A stretch of 64,000 bases of DNA, from NCBI RefSeq assembly GCF_013618475.1, contig NZ_JABJVN010000008.1, positions 62,001 through 126,000 on the forward strand, written 5' to 3'. The stretch comes from Saccharibacillus deserti. Its GTDB lineage: Bacteria; Bacillota; Bacilli; Paenibacillales; Paenibacillaceae. The notes beneath the pieces were generated by a model. It did not search any database. It was given only the letters and a program-made list of their open reading frames with translations, and had not been told where the DNA came from. Shown here piece by piece: positions 7,974-16,648 of this stretch (its first letter is position 1; each line of letters begins with the position of its first letter). Made by a program: the position numbers and the translations under genes.

Positions 7974-9113
7974 TTATCCGTATCGGCGGCCTTTCCAGGT
8001 ATGGCCTTTGCCGTTCAAACCGCCGGCAACGCTTGCCAGGGCGATCGCCAGGGTGCAGCAGACGGTTGCAGCCATGAAGACGCCGCGCCAGGCCGGCAGA
8101 CCGCTGCGTATATCGCACACCGATTTGACCGTCATCCCGAGCAGCATGGCCAGGCCGCTGAACGCCGCCAGATGAAGATTGCCCGAGAACAGCCCGATGA
8201 GCAGCGCGATCGGCGGCAGGATATACAGTGCCGTGTACCAGAGCAGCATCCCGGCCATGAGCACATAATTGCGCCCCATTCCGGCAAACATATTTTTGCT
8301 GAAGCCTTCCCAGACTTCGCGCGCCCCGTGGTACATCCGCATCTGGGCGTGTTTGCTCATATCGGCCAGCATCATTTTGTAGCCCGCTTGTTTGACTGCT
8401 CGGGCCATGGCCATATCGTCCACCATCTCGTTCTTGAGCGCTTCGTATCCGCCTACCGATTCGTAGGCGGAACGTTTGATCAGCATATAAGCGCCGTGCG
8501 CCGCGGAAAACAGGCGGCTGCTCGAACGGGCTACCATCGGCATCGGCAGATGGCACAAGATGACGAATTCCATCATCGGGACAACCAGCCGTTCCATCCA
8601 GGTCCCCGTGATCTGCTTGGGAAATCCGCTCAGCAGGCCGACTTTCTTCTTCATGGCGGAACGCAGCGTATCCCGGATCGCCAGTCTGCCGACTCTGACA
8701 TCGGCATCGAGCATCAGATACCAACTGCCGGATGCCTGTTCGGCCAGACGATGGCAGGCATAACATTTGCCTTTCCAGCCTTCGGGCAGTTCGTCCCCTT
8801 TCATCAGCCGGATCCGGTGATCTTCCATCGCCATCCGCCGCACGATGCCCCCGGTATCGTCGCTCGAATCGTCGTCGTAGACGATCACCTCGATCCGGTA
8901 TTCCGAATCGTCGGAATCCAGCACATGGTTCAGACACTCTTCGATATTGCGTTCTTCGTCGCGGGCCGGAATCAGTACCGACACCAGCGGACGGTTCTCG
9001 ATCGTACGCGTACGCTTGCCGGGCACCGGCAGGGCGCGGCTGTTAATCAGCGCGAAGACCAGCTGCGCGGCGAGAAGTAAGCAGACGGCTGTCAGAACCC
9101 AAGTCAGAATCAA
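7974..9113 (-). CDS. Family 2 glycosyltransferase, CrtQ-like
   Basis: A membrane-associated GT-A glycosyltransferase. An N-terminal hydrophobic helix is followed by the GT2 core: LVSVLIPARDEERNI, the DDDSSDDT nucleotide region, the DXD-type LDADV, and VDDMAMARAVKQAGYK. Hydrophobic segments close the C-terminus. The layout and the neighbours resemble CrtQ of the staphyloxanthin pathway, which glycosylates a carboxylated C30 carotenoid. The start is TTG at 9113, preceded by AAAGGAGAGG; an upstream ATG at 9158 has no ribosome site. With the adjacent oxidase gene broken, the natural acceptor may be missing or different. The carotenoid role is inferred from context. Confidence 0.85.
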   Translation of the reverse strand: MILTWVLTAVCLLLAAQLVFALINSRALPVPGKRTRTIENRPLVSVLIPARDEERNIEECLNHVLDSDDSEYRIEVIVYDDDSSDDTGGIVRRMAMEDHRIRLMKGDELPEGWKGKCYACHRLAEQASGSWYLMLDADVRVGRLAIRDTLRSAMKKKVGLLSGFPKQITGTWMERLVVPMMEFVILCHLPMPMVARSSSRLFSAAHGAYMLIKRSAYESVGGYEALKNEMVDDMAMARAVKQAGYKMMLADMSKHAQMRMYHGAREVWEGFSKNMFAGMGRNYVLMAGMLLWYTALYILPPIALLIGLFSGNLHLAAFSGLAMLLGMTVKSVCDIRSGLPAWRGVFMAATVCCTLAIALASVAGGLNGKGHTWKGRRYG

Positions 9114-9242
9114 CGTTTCGTCCTCTCCTTTCGCCTGTGCCGATCGCCATCCAGACATAGAATACGATGCCGGAGATAACAGCCGTCCGCTCCAGACGGC
9201 TTCCGGCTGCCGGCAGGCGTAGACGGGTCTGCGATCCGTCCA

Positions 9243-10115
9243 TTACGACACGGCTGCGCTGTCCGCGGAATCGTCGACCGCGCCGAAGCTTGACATAACG
9301 CGCAGCAGCAGCACGCCCTTCTCTTCATCCGGCACGATTGCCCGCCGGTCAAAGACGTCATAGCCGTTGCGCCTTACCTGATCGAAGATCGCTCCGTAGA
9401 AAGCGGCAGCCAGAGCTACCGACAAGCCGCTGCGCTTCGGATAGCTGTCCAGGTTGGACAGCCCCTGCTCCAGCCAGATGGCCGCCTGGCCGTGCAGTTC
9501 ATCGATCATGGCGGTAAACCGCCCATCGATCACCCCGCGGGACAAATCCTCTTCGGTATAGCCGTGTCGGCGCATCAGATCCGCCGGAATATAACGGCGT
9601 CCCCGGCCCAGATCTTCGCCGACATCGCGAATGATATTGACGATCTGCATCCCCTTGCCGAGAGCGATGCCCGCTTCGGCCGCCTCGGCATGCAGATCGT
9701 CGCGGAGCACCGGCAGCAGCATTTCCCCTACCGTGCCGGCCACCAGGTAGCAGTAGCGTTCCAACTGCTCCATGGTCTCGTAGCGCAGCAGGGTCAGATC
9801 CGACACTTGCCCTTCCATCTGATTCAGGAACGGCTGGCGTCCCAGGTTCGGAAACCCGGCGAACAGCCAGCGCAGCGCCGGCCAGATAAAATGGTCGTTT
9901 GCCCGGTCCAGGTCAAGAAACCGCTCGCGCAGTTCATGAATGGTAAAAGGCGAAGTCTCCGGCTCGTCGACGCTGTCGTCGATCAGGCGGCAGAACGCAT
10001 AGATGACGTAGACCGCGTGACGCCTCTTCTCCGGCAGATCCCGGAAGGCGTGGTAAAACGAGGACGAGCCCTGCCTCATCGAATCCTCGCACTGCTGCAA
10101 GATGTGTTCGTTCAT
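9243..10115 (-). CDS. crtM: Squalene/phytoene synthase family protein (CrtM/CrtB-like)
   Basis: Head-to-head prenyl transferase that joins two farnesyl (or geranylgeranyl) diphosphates, the committed step to carotenoids. Both aspartate-rich magnesium sites are present: LIDDSVDEP near residue 40 and DVGEDLGRGRRYIP near residue 170. It has 290 residues, normal for the family. The ATG at 10115 follows AAGGAGTGG, and its ATGA overlaps the stop of the upstream desaturase, so translation is coupled. Whether the product is C30 or C40 cannot be read from sequence alone; the two CrtN-type desaturases and CrtQ-like gene favour C30. Confidence 0.92.
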   Translation of the reverse strand: MNEHILQQCEDSMRQGSSSFYHAFRDLPEKRRHAVYVIYAFCRLIDDSVDEPETSPFTIHELRERFLDLDRANDHFIWPALRWLFAGFPNLGRQPFLNQMEGQVSDLTLLRYETMEQLERYCYLVAGTVGEMLLPVLRDDLHAEAAEAGIALGKGMQIVNIIRDVGEDLGRGRRYIPADLMRRHGYTEEDLSRGVIDGRFTAMIDELHGQAAIWLEQGLSNLDSYPKRSGLSVALAAAFYGAIFDQVRRNGYDVFDRRAIVPDEEKGVLLLRVMSSFGAVDDSADSAAVS

Positions 10116-11587
10116 GGATTCCACTCCTTCAAAAGCTGATTTACGGCCATTCTCGCCCCCTGCATCACGATTGGCACGCCGCCGCCGGGATGCACCGAAG
10201 CGCCCGCCGCATACAATCCGTCTATCGTCTGAAAAGGCTTGGGCTGCGGCCGGTAAGGACCGGATTGGGTCAGAATCGGGGCGATGCCGAAGCTCCCGCC
10301 GACATAGTTGCCGTCTTTGCGCGAATCCTCCGGCGTCCGGAGCTTGATCCATTTGATCGAGTCCCGCAGCCCCGGGAAGCCCCTGCGCTCCGCGGATTGA
10401 AGTACTTTGCGCGCAAGACGCCGCCCTTCCTTCGCCCAGGAAATGCGCGAAGCGTCCGGAGCCGGAATCAGGAAATACAGCAGACTTTCTCCTTCCGGAG
10501 CGGCCTCCGGATCCAGTTCGATCGGATTAAAGACATAGAACGACGGATTGGCGGGAATCATCCCCCGTTCGAACACCGCCTGCAGACTGTCGCCGAGGCT
10601 TTCCGGGAGGAAGAATTGGTGCGCCGCCGTATCTTCCCAACGCTTGGAAGTTCCCATATAAACCATTACGCAGCCCGAGGACGGACGGTAAGGCTTTTTG
10701 CGGTTGGCTTCGGGCTGCCCTTCAAGCAGCGGCAGCAGATTCGGGAAATCCCCGTTAAACAAAACGGCGTCGTACCCTTCGCGGACGCCGTCCACCACAA
10801 TCCCCCGGCAGCGGCCCGTTTCGACGGAAAGCCGCTCCACGCGGGTATTCAGACGGATCTCGACATTCCGCGCACGCAGCTCTTCTTCCAGAATGACCGG
10901 CAGGCGCGCATAGCCGCCTTCGATCATCCAGATGCCGAAATCGTGCTCCGCGTACGGCAGAATCGAATATACGCCCGGCGTTCCGGCAGGCTGTCCGCCG
11001 ATATAGAGCGACTGCAGCGAATAGGCATCGATCAGATCTTTGTGTTTGAAGTATCGGGCGGCCGCGGCCCTTACGCTGCGGTGCGCCTGCAGCCTGCCGA
11101 GCATACGCACCTGGCGCGGCGCGAAGAAATCGCGCTTGCGGGGAAACGTCCGTTCCAGCACCGAAGCTTTGGCGCCCGGGTACATATCCCGCATTTGGTT
11201 CATATACCGGATATACCCTTCCGACTCTCCGGGAAACAGCCGTTCGATTTCTTTGGCCTGATCTTCCGGCCTGCGGCGTTTAGTCATCATTCGGCCGTCC
11301 GAATAATGAATGCGGTAGAGAGGGTCCGCTTCGATCAATTTGATCCGTTCCCGTTCGACGCCGCCTTCTTCGAGAATCGACAGCAGCATCTCCGGCAGCA
11401 GCACGATCGTCGGACCCTGGTCGATCTGCGCGGCCGGTTCTCCGCCTTGTTCAAAAGCGATTCGGCCGCCCAGACGGTCGCGGCCTTCGAGCAGCGTGAC
11501 TTCCGCGCCCTGCCGGCTGAGCAGCAGGGCAGCCGTCAGGCCGCCGATGCCGCCGCCTACGATAGCGACTTTCGGTCCGCGGGTCAT
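10112..11587 (-). CDS. Phytoene/diapophytoene desaturase family protein, first copy
   Basis: An FAD-dependent carotenoid desaturase or isomerase of 491 residues. It opens with the dinucleotide-binding VAIVGGGIGGLTAALLL and the EGRDRLGGRI segment, and ends with the family C-terminal motif DGLYAAGASVHPGGGVP. It overlaps both neighbours by ATGA, so the operon is tightly coupled. It is a clear paralogue of the next gene upstream, and the two may introduce different double bonds or one may oxidise an end group. Assignment to crtN, crtNc or crtP needs phylogeny. Confidence 0.9.
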   Translation of the reverse strand: MTRGPKVAIVGGGIGGLTAALLLSRQGAEVTLLEGRDRLGGRIAFEQGGEPAAQIDQGPTIVLLPEMLLSILEEGGVERERIKLIEADPLYRIHYSDGRMMTKRRRPEDQAKEIERLFPGESEGYIRYMNQMRDMYPGAKASVLERTFPRKRDFFAPRQVRMLGRLQAHRSVRAAAARYFKHKDLIDAYSLQSLYIGGQPAGTPGVYSILPYAEHDFGIWMIEGGYARLPVILEEELRARNVEIRLNTRVERLSVETGRCRGIVVDGVREGYDAVLFNGDFPNLLPLLEGQPEANRKKPYRPSSGCVMVYMGTSKRWEDTAAHQFFLPESLGDSLQAVFERGMIPANPSFYVFNPIELDPEAAPEGESLLYFLIPAPDASRISWAKEGRRLARKVLQSAERRGFPGLRDSIKWIKLRTPEDSRKDGNYVGGSFGIAPILTQSGPYRPQPKPFQTIDGLYAAGASVHPGGGVPIVMQGARMAVNQLLKEWNP

Positions 11588-13137
11588 TCGGTTCCTCCGG
11601 CCGCGCCGAGCGGCTGGGGAGCCGCATGGGCGCGGCTGCCGCCGTCGGCTTTCTCGATCAGGTCGACGCTGATCCGCGCCGATTCGAAGATGGTCGGCAG
11701 TCCGCTGCCCGGATGCGTGCCGCCGCCTACCAGCCAGACGCGGTCGACTTCCTCGAACTTGTTATGCGGGCGGAAAGCCATCATCTGCCCCAGATTGTGG
11801 GACAAATTGAAGGTGGCCCCCCGGTATACGTCAAGCGAATCCTGCCAGTCCTGCGGCGTGAAGAACGCTTCTTCTTCGATGCGTCCGCGGAGTCCTTTCA
11901 GCTGGTCGATCGCCTCCACCCGGTCCAACATCCACTCTTTGAGTGCCTCGCGGCGGCCGCTCCAGTCGGCGTTGCCTTTGAGATTCGGTACCGGCATCAG
12001 TACATACAGCGCGGACTTTCCGGCCGGTGCCAGCGTCGGATCGAGTTTGGAAGGATTATGCACATAGATAGAAGGGTCTTCCGACAGCTTCTGGCTGCCC
12101 GTGATCTCTTCGACGTTCTTCGCGTAATCGTCCGCAAAATGGATCGAGTGGTGCGGAAGGTCGATCTCGCCGTCGATGCCCAGATACAGCATGGCGGTCG
12201 AGCAGGAATACTTTTTCGCTCCCAGCTTCTGCGGGGTATATTTCTTGAGTACGCCGGGTTCGAACAGATGGTTCATCGCCGAAGCGAAGTCCGCTCCGAT
12301 CACCACGTGGTCGGCCAAGCGGGTCTCGCCGCCTCGCAGGCGTACGCCCGTGGCGCGTCCCTTGTCCGTCACGATGCGTTCGACCGGCGTTCCCAGATGG
12401 AAGCGCACGCCGTGTTCTTCCGCCACCTTGACCATGGCGTCCCACAGCGCGGAGATGCCGCCTTTGGGATGCAGCAGACCGTAGCGGTGTTCCATAAACG
12501 ACAAAATGGTAAAAGTACCCGGACAATTCCAGGCGGACATGCCAAGATATTTGGATTGGAAGGTAAAAGCATATTTAAGCCGCTCGTCTTTGAAATAACG
12601 CGAGAGCTGACCATAAACCGTGTCGGTGATTTTGAGATAAGGCAGCGCTTTGATCGCATCGGCTTTCATATAATCGCCGAATCCGCCGAAAGGACGGCGC
12701 AGCAGCGGTTCCACATGTTCGTACTTGACTGACTCATCGGTCATAAAACGATAGAATCCGGCTTCTTCTCCGGGGAAAAGGGCTTTGATCCGTCTGGCCG
12801 TCTCTTCATTGTCGCTCGAAGGCATCAGCACGGTGCGGCCCCGGTCGAAATACAACCCGTAGAGAGGGTCCAACTTGTGGAGTTCCACATAATCGTGTAC
12901 GGAACGTCCGGCCTGCTCAAACAGCTCTTCGAGCAGCTGCGGCATCATCAGAAACGTCGCGCCCCGGTCAAACGTATATTCGCCAAGTTTAAGCCTGCCC
13001 GAGCGTCCACCCGGAACGGACTGCTTTTCATAAACATCGACCTCGTATCCCTTCGCGCCAAGCAGCATCGCCGCCGCCAGTCCGCCGGGTCCTGCTCCTA
13101 CGATGACCGCGGTTTTGCTTTTTTCATTTCGCCCCAT
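11584..13137 (-). CDS. crtN: Phytoene/diapophytoene desaturase family protein, second copy (CrtN-like)
   Basis: First gene of the carotenoid operon, 517 residues. AVIVGAGPGGLAAAMLL binds FAD, followed by YEKQSVPGGRSG and TFDRGATFLMMP; the C-terminus carries VWLVGGGTHPGSGLPT. This is the typical CrtN/CrtI pattern, and the length is normal. The ribosome site AAAGGTG precedes ATG 13137. The enzyme would desaturate the colourless CrtM product toward a coloured polyene at the membrane. The last 30 residues are a low-complexity tail. Confidence 0.92.
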   Translation of the reverse strand: MGRNEKSKTAVIVGAGPGGLAAAMLLGAKGYEVDVYEKQSVPGGRSGRLKLGEYTFDRGATFLMMPQLLEELFEQAGRSVHDYVELHKLDPLYGLYFDRGRTVLMPSSDNEETARRIKALFPGEEAGFYRFMTDESVKYEHVEPLLRRPFGGFGDYMKADAIKALPYLKITDTVYGQLSRYFKDERLKYAFTFQSKYLGMSAWNCPGTFTILSFMEHRYGLLHPKGGISALWDAMVKVAEEHGVRFHLGTPVERIVTDKGRATGVRLRGGETRLADHVVIGADFASAMNHLFEPGVLKKYTPQKLGAKKYSCSTAMLYLGIDGEIDLPHHSIHFADDYAKNVEEITGSQKLSEDPSIYVHNPSKLDPTLAPAGKSALYVLMPVPNLKGNADWSGRREALKEWMLDRVEAIDQLKGLRGRIEEEAFFTPQDWQDSLDVYRGATFNLSHNLGQMMAFRPHNKFEEVDRVWLVGGGTHPGSGLPTIFESARISVDLIEKADGGSRAHAAPQPLGAAGGTE

Positions 13138-13361
13138 GCCGATTCACCTTTCTTGATTCAGAGTTGCCCCATCGTCTTTTATTACCCAACAACCGGCCTT
13201 TCGGCTCGTTTTGCGGATGAAGAATTGTGTAAAATCGGTGCGAACACGATCTTTTTGTATGAAATTTTAGCTTCCGAAGCTCCAGAGATCTCCTTCAGCG
13301 TACCATAGCAACCTTGATCCCACAAACGTCTTTTATTCGGGGCATTCAACGTCCGCACGCC
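13138..13361 (-). promoter_or_regulatory. Leader and promoter region of the carotenoid operon
   Basis: No gene is seen. On the minus strand GGGTAA at 13182-13187, 45 bases before the start, resembles a sigma-B -10 box, but no matching GTTTAA -35 is found at the right distance. No convincing sigma-A pair was identified. Confidence 0.3.
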
Positions 13362-13404
13362 AAAAAGGAAAGGAAACGCCTCCCCGGAGGATTCCTTTCC
13401 TTTT
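13362..13404 (-). terminator. Terminator after cls
   Basis: AAAAGGAAAGGAATCCTCC pairs with the facing GGAGGCGTTTCCTTTCC (one bulge) and is followed by T-rich sequence on the minus strand. Confidence 0.85.
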
Positions 13405-13446
13405 GGAGCGCGATCCGCGCGGATTTCCGATTTTCCGGGCTGGTCA

Positions 13447-14958
13447 TCAAAGCAGCGGCGACAGCAGTCTTGCGGCGGATTCCATAAATCGCAAAGCCAT
13501 GCGTTTGCTGCCGAATGCAGCCGGATCGATCATCGTCGTGTTCAGCAGGTCGCGCTCGAAGTCGGCCGCGATCCGCTTTACGCTGGCATTGTTCATGAGC
13601 AGCGCGTTGACTTCGAAGTTGAGATGGAAACTGCGCATGTCCATGTTGGCCGTACCTATGCTCGCCGTTTCCCCGTCCACGATCAGCAGCTTGGAATGCA
13701 GAAATCCTTTTTCGTATTCGTAAATCTTCACGCCCGCATCGAGCAGAATCGGGAAATACGAGTGCGAGGCCCAGAACGGCAGTTTCTTGTCTGGTTTCGC
13801 GGGGAACAGCAGACGTACATCCAGTCCCGACAAAGCGGCGGTGCGCAGGGCAGTCAGAATGTCTTCGTCGGGAATAAAATACGGCGTTGCGATCCAGACC
13901 GAACGCTTGGCCGTCGTAATCATGGTGAAAAAGATATGTTTGAGCGTCCGCCGGTCGTTGTCGGGTCCGCTTGCGATGATCTGCACGGCGCCGAGCGCGG
14001 GGTCCGGTTTGCTTTTGGACTGAAAATAACCCGGTCCGGTCGGCTGTTCGTTCGTCATATGCCGCCAATCCCGAAGGAAAATACGCTGCAGCGTGCTGAC
14101 CGCGTCCCCTTCGATCCGCATATGCGTATCGCGCCAGAATCCGTACGTCTTGCTCCGGCTGAGGTATTCGTCGCCCACGTTCAATCCGCCGATAAACCCG
14201 ATACTTTTGTCGATCACGACGATCTTGCGGTGATTGCGGTAATTGACCCGGCTCGTCGCCAGCAGGAACTTGGTTGCGCCGAACAGCGCCACCTTGATCC
14301 CGGCTGCCCGCATCTCGTCCAGAAAGCGGCGCGGAAGCTGGATACTGCCGACCGCGTCGACCATAAACCGGACTTCCACGCCCGCTTTCGCTTTTTCGAT
14401 CAGCAGCTTTTGAATCTGGGTGCCGATATCGTCCGCCCGATAAATGTAATATTCCATATGGATATGGTGACGGGCACCGCGCAGAGCGGCAAGCAGTTCG
14501 GAAAAAGTGCTGCCCCCGTTGGTCAGGACCGCCGTCGGGCTCGAGTAGGAGACCGGAGTCAGCGACAAACGGCGCGACAAACGCAGAATCCGCTGCTGTT
14601 CGTCGCTGAAATCCAGCGTGTTTTCAATGCCGGCCAGCGTGTCTTTTTCGCTCCATTCATAAATGCGGCGGTCCCATTCGGCTTTCTTGTCGTACTTGCG
14701 GCGGCGGAAATAATTCTGTCCGAACAGGAAATAGAAGATCAGTCCGACGACCGGCAGCAGGCCGAGCACCAGGATCCAGGACAGCGTACTCGACGGATTG
14801 CGGTTGTCCATGAAGATGACGAACGCGATCGAGACGACGGTCAGGGTGGAAAAAATGCTCATAACGGCAGCGGCGGTCGTTCCGAACAAATCGACGCCGA
14901 AGTAATAGAAGACGAACAATAAAGCGGCGAGCAGGAACACAATCAGTCCACGTCTCAT
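13447..14958 (-). CDS. cls: Cardiolipin synthase
   Basis: A membrane phospholipase-D-superfamily enzyme that condenses two phosphatidylglycerols to cardiolipin and glycerol. Two N-terminal membrane helices (about residues 5-60) and a PLDc_N region precede two HKD catalytic motifs, NHRKIVVID and LHSKLLIVDG, each followed by the typical GG/GT..N region. With ATG 14958 the protein has 503 residues, the usual size. AGGAGGGGG precedes that ATG, so the in-frame upstream ATG at 14994 was rejected. It is monocistronic between its own terminator and the divergent TetR gene. Confidence 0.95.
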   Translation of the reverse strand: MRRGLIVFLLAALLFVFYYFGVDLFGTTAAAVMSIFSTLTVVSIAFVIFMDNRNPSSTLSWILVLGLLPVVGLIFYFLFGQNYFRRRKYDKKAEWDRRIYEWSEKDTLAGIENTLDFSDEQQRILRLSRRLSLTPVSYSSPTAVLTNGGSTFSELLAALRGARHHIHMEYYIYRADDIGTQIQKLLIEKAKAGVEVRFMVDAVGSIQLPRRFLDEMRAAGIKVALFGATKFLLATSRVNYRNHRKIVVIDKSIGFIGGLNVGDEYLSRSKTYGFWRDTHMRIEGDAVSTLQRIFLRDWRHMTNEQPTGPGYFQSKSKPDPALGAVQIIASGPDNDRRTLKHIFFTMITTAKRSVWIATPYFIPDEDILTALRTAALSGLDVRLLFPAKPDKKLPFWASHSYFPILLDAGVKIYEYEKGFLHSKLLIVDGETASIGTANMDMRSFHLNFEVNALLMNNASVKRIAADFERDLLNTTMIDPAAFGSKRMALRFMESAARLLSPLL

Positions 14959-15116
14959 GTCTAACTCCCCCTCCTGCGGCACGGTCTCGGTCATTCCGGT
15001 CTGTGTATTCCGGTCATTACGTTCCGCTGCCCTATCGGTTTCATTCTTCAGGCAGCCAAGTCTGCGATTTAACCTCTGACCCCCATTCGCCGCCGGGCCT
15101 TTTTTTGCCTTTTTCT

Positions 15117-15145
15117 TTGACTTCGGGTATCCGGCGTGCTATTTT
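15117..15145 (+). promoter_or_regulatory. Sigma-A promoter of the TetR-SMR operon
   Basis: TTGACT, 17 bases, TATTTT. The start point would fall inside or next to the palindrome at 15147-15166. Confidence 0.7.
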
Positions 15146-15146
15146 A

Positions 15147-15166
15147 AAACTAACGACCGTTAGTTT
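15147..15166 (+). promoter_or_regulatory. Probable TetR-family operator
   Basis: Perfect inverted repeat AAACTAAC-GACC-GTTAGTTT placed at the transcription start of the TetR gene. The position predicts autorepression and control of the two pump genes behind it. Confidence 0.75.
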
Positions 15167-15198
15167 GTTTTGTATTCTCCGGCCAAGGAGGCGTTCGA

Positions 15199-15780
15199 AT
15201 GACCCGCAAGCCTTTTATAGAAGATACCGCGCTGAGCCTGTTTGCCTCGGAGGGATTTGAAGGAGCTTCCCTGGGACGGATCGCCGAAGTCGTAGGGATT
15301 CGCAAACCTTCAATTTATGCGCATTTTCGCAGCAAGGAAGATCTGTTCCTGTCCGTGTTCACCCGGGCGCTTCGGCGCAAGCGTCTGACGCTGTTCCGGT
15401 ATGTACTGGAAAAGTCGGACGGCCCGCCGGAAGAAGCGATGTACCGGCTGGCGGAGCGGCTGCTCGACGATTACGAGTCGGACACGGAGACCCGCTTTTT
15501 GCTGCGAATGTGCTACTTCCCTCCAAGTGCGCTGCACGATGAAGTCATGTCCCTGGTCAATCCGTTCTTCAGGCAGGCGGAACGCGCGCTGACCCGTATG
15601 CTCAAACGCCCGGAGAATGCAGCGCGCCTGCATCCCGGCGGAGCCGAAGAAGCGGCGCTGGCCTACGTGACCCTACTCGACGGCATCATGGCCGAAGCCA
15701 TCTACGGCAGCCGCGCCACTGCCGCCCGCCGCCTTGCTGCGGTCTGGCCGGTCTACTGCCGGGGTATCTTGATCCGTTAA
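15199..15780 (+). CDS. TetR/AcrR-family transcriptional regulator
   Basis: A 193-residue repressor. The N-terminal helix-turn-helix (GASLGRIAEVVGIRKPSIYAHFRSKEDLF, in pieces around residues 20-50) is typical; the C-terminal helical domain would bind an inducer, probably a substrate of the adjacent pump. AAGGAGGCG precedes the ATG. It is the first gene of a three-gene operon with two SMR genes, and a perfect palindrome overlaps its promoter. The ligand is unknown. Confidence 0.9.
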   Translation: MTRKPFIEDTALSLFASEGFEGASLGRIAEVVGIRKPSIYAHFRSKEDLFLSVFTRALRRKRLTLFRYVLEKSDGPPEEAMYRLAERLLDDYESDTETRFLLRMCYFPPSALHDEVMSLVNPFFRQAERALTRMLKRPENAARLHPGGAEEAALAYVTLLDGIMAEAIYGSRATAARRLAAVWPVYCRGILIR

Positions 15781-15827
15781 ACCTTTTGTGAATCATCCAG
15801 TCATTGAATGAAGGAGCTGTCATCATT

Positions 15828-16199
15828 ATGAGCCGCACAAACCGCGGATGGACCTATGTTTTGATTGGAGGAGTATTTGAAGTCGCCTGGGTATCCGGGC
15901 TGAAGCACTCCTCGAATATTTGGGAATGGCTGCTGACCATCATCGGGATCGCCGCCAGTTTCTGGCTGATGATCGGCGCTTCCAAAGTGCTGCCGATCGG
16001 CAGCGTATATGCCGTATTCACGGGACTCGGCACGGCGGGAACCGTCGTTGCCGAGACGCTGCTGTTCGGCGAACCGTTCAGCCTGGCCAAGACGCTGCTG
16101 ATCCTGCTGCTGCTGTCCGGCGTAATCGGGCTCAAACTTGTCACCGCCGCGGAACCGGCGGAGAATGGGTCTTCGGCTCAAGGAAAGGAGGCGGTCTGA
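15828..16199 (+). CDS. SMR-family transporter subunit A (YkkC-like)
   Basis: A small multidrug resistance protein of 123 residues with four membrane helices, longer at the C-terminus than its partner. The conserved membrane-embedded glutamate lies in helix 1 (GGVFEVAWVSGLK). Two-gene SMR pumps such as YkkCD or EbrAB work as antiparallel heterodimers that exchange protons for cationic drugs or guanidinium. AAGGAG lies 11 bases before ATG 15828. A single base separates its stop from the next ATG, so the pair is co-translated. Substrate is unknown; no guanidine riboswitch is seen upstream, control seems to be by TetR. Confidence 0.9.
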   Translation: MSRTNRGWTYVLIGGVFEVAWVSGLKHSSNIWEWLLTIIGIAASFWLMIGASKVLPIGSVYAVFTGLGTAGTVVAETLLFGEPFSLAKTLLILLLLSGVIGLKLVTAAEPAENGSSAQGKEAV

Positions 16200-16200
16200 G

Positions 16201-16515
16201 ATGCCTTGGCTCGCTCTTGTTCTCGCAGGCTGCTGTGAAATATTCGGCGTTATCGGACTGAAGCAGGTTTCCCTGCGCAAGGGACTGCCTGCCTACGTGC
16301 TGCTGATTGCCGCTTTTACCAGCAGTTTCTCGCTGCTCACCTATGCCATGCAGCATATCGCCATGGGCACGGCTTACGCGATCTGGACCGGAATCGGCAC
16401 CGTAGGCGGCGCCCTGGTCGGCATGTTCATGTACGGCGAACCGAAGGAAGCGCGGCGAATCTTGTTCATTTCCATGATTCTGTCTGCCGCCGTCGGATTA
16501 AAGCTGATTTCGTAA
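16201..16515 (+). CDS. SMR-family transporter subunit B (YkkD-like)
   Basis: Second half of the SMR pair, 104 residues, four membrane helices, with the essential glutamate in AGCCEIFGVIGLK. AAAGGAGG sits inside the end of the previous gene, followed by ATG at 16201. The length is standard for SMR proteins. It would form a heterodimer with the preceding subunit in the cytoplasmic membrane. Confidence 0.92.
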   Translation: MPWLALVLAGCCEIFGVIGLKQVSLRKGLPAYVLLIAAFTSSFSLLTYAMQHIAMGTAYAIWTGIGTVGGALVGMFMYGEPKEARRILFISMILSAAVGLKLIS

Positions 16516-16528
16516 AAAACCTCTATCG

Positions 16529-16580
16529 AACGACCGCTTTCGACCCCGGTTTTCCGGCAAAGTTGAGGCGGCCGTTTTTT
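16529..16580 (+). terminator. Possible terminator of the SMR operon
   Basis: AACGACCGC and GCGGCCGTT can pair (one mismatch) around a long loop, followed by seven T. The 3' arm overlaps the -35 region of the next promoter. Confidence 0.4.
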
Positions 16581-16591
16581 TGGTTTATACT
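16563..16591 (+). promoter_or_regulatory. Promoter of the TetR-RND operon
   Basis: TTGAGG, 17 bases, TATACT, 58 bases before the TTG start of the TetR gene. Confidence 0.65.
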
Positions 16592-16608
16592 ACTGTTGAC
16601 CCAATAGT
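16592..16608 (+). promoter_or_regulatory. Possible operator of the second TetR regulator
   Basis: ACTGTTGA-C-CCAATAGT is an imperfect palindrome directly after the -10 box, where a self-repressing TetR protein would bind. Confidence 0.4.
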
Positions 16609-16648
16609 CGATTATGGAACTCGTCAGTCAAAAGAAAGGGGACTGCTT

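Noticed and set aside
9043-9243. 66-residue minus-strand frame between crtM and the glycosyltransferase, considered as an acyltransferase (CrtO) relic
   Set aside because: It starts right after the crtM stop (TAATG) but has no ribosome site, overlaps the glycosyltransferase start by 70 bases, and shows no family motif.
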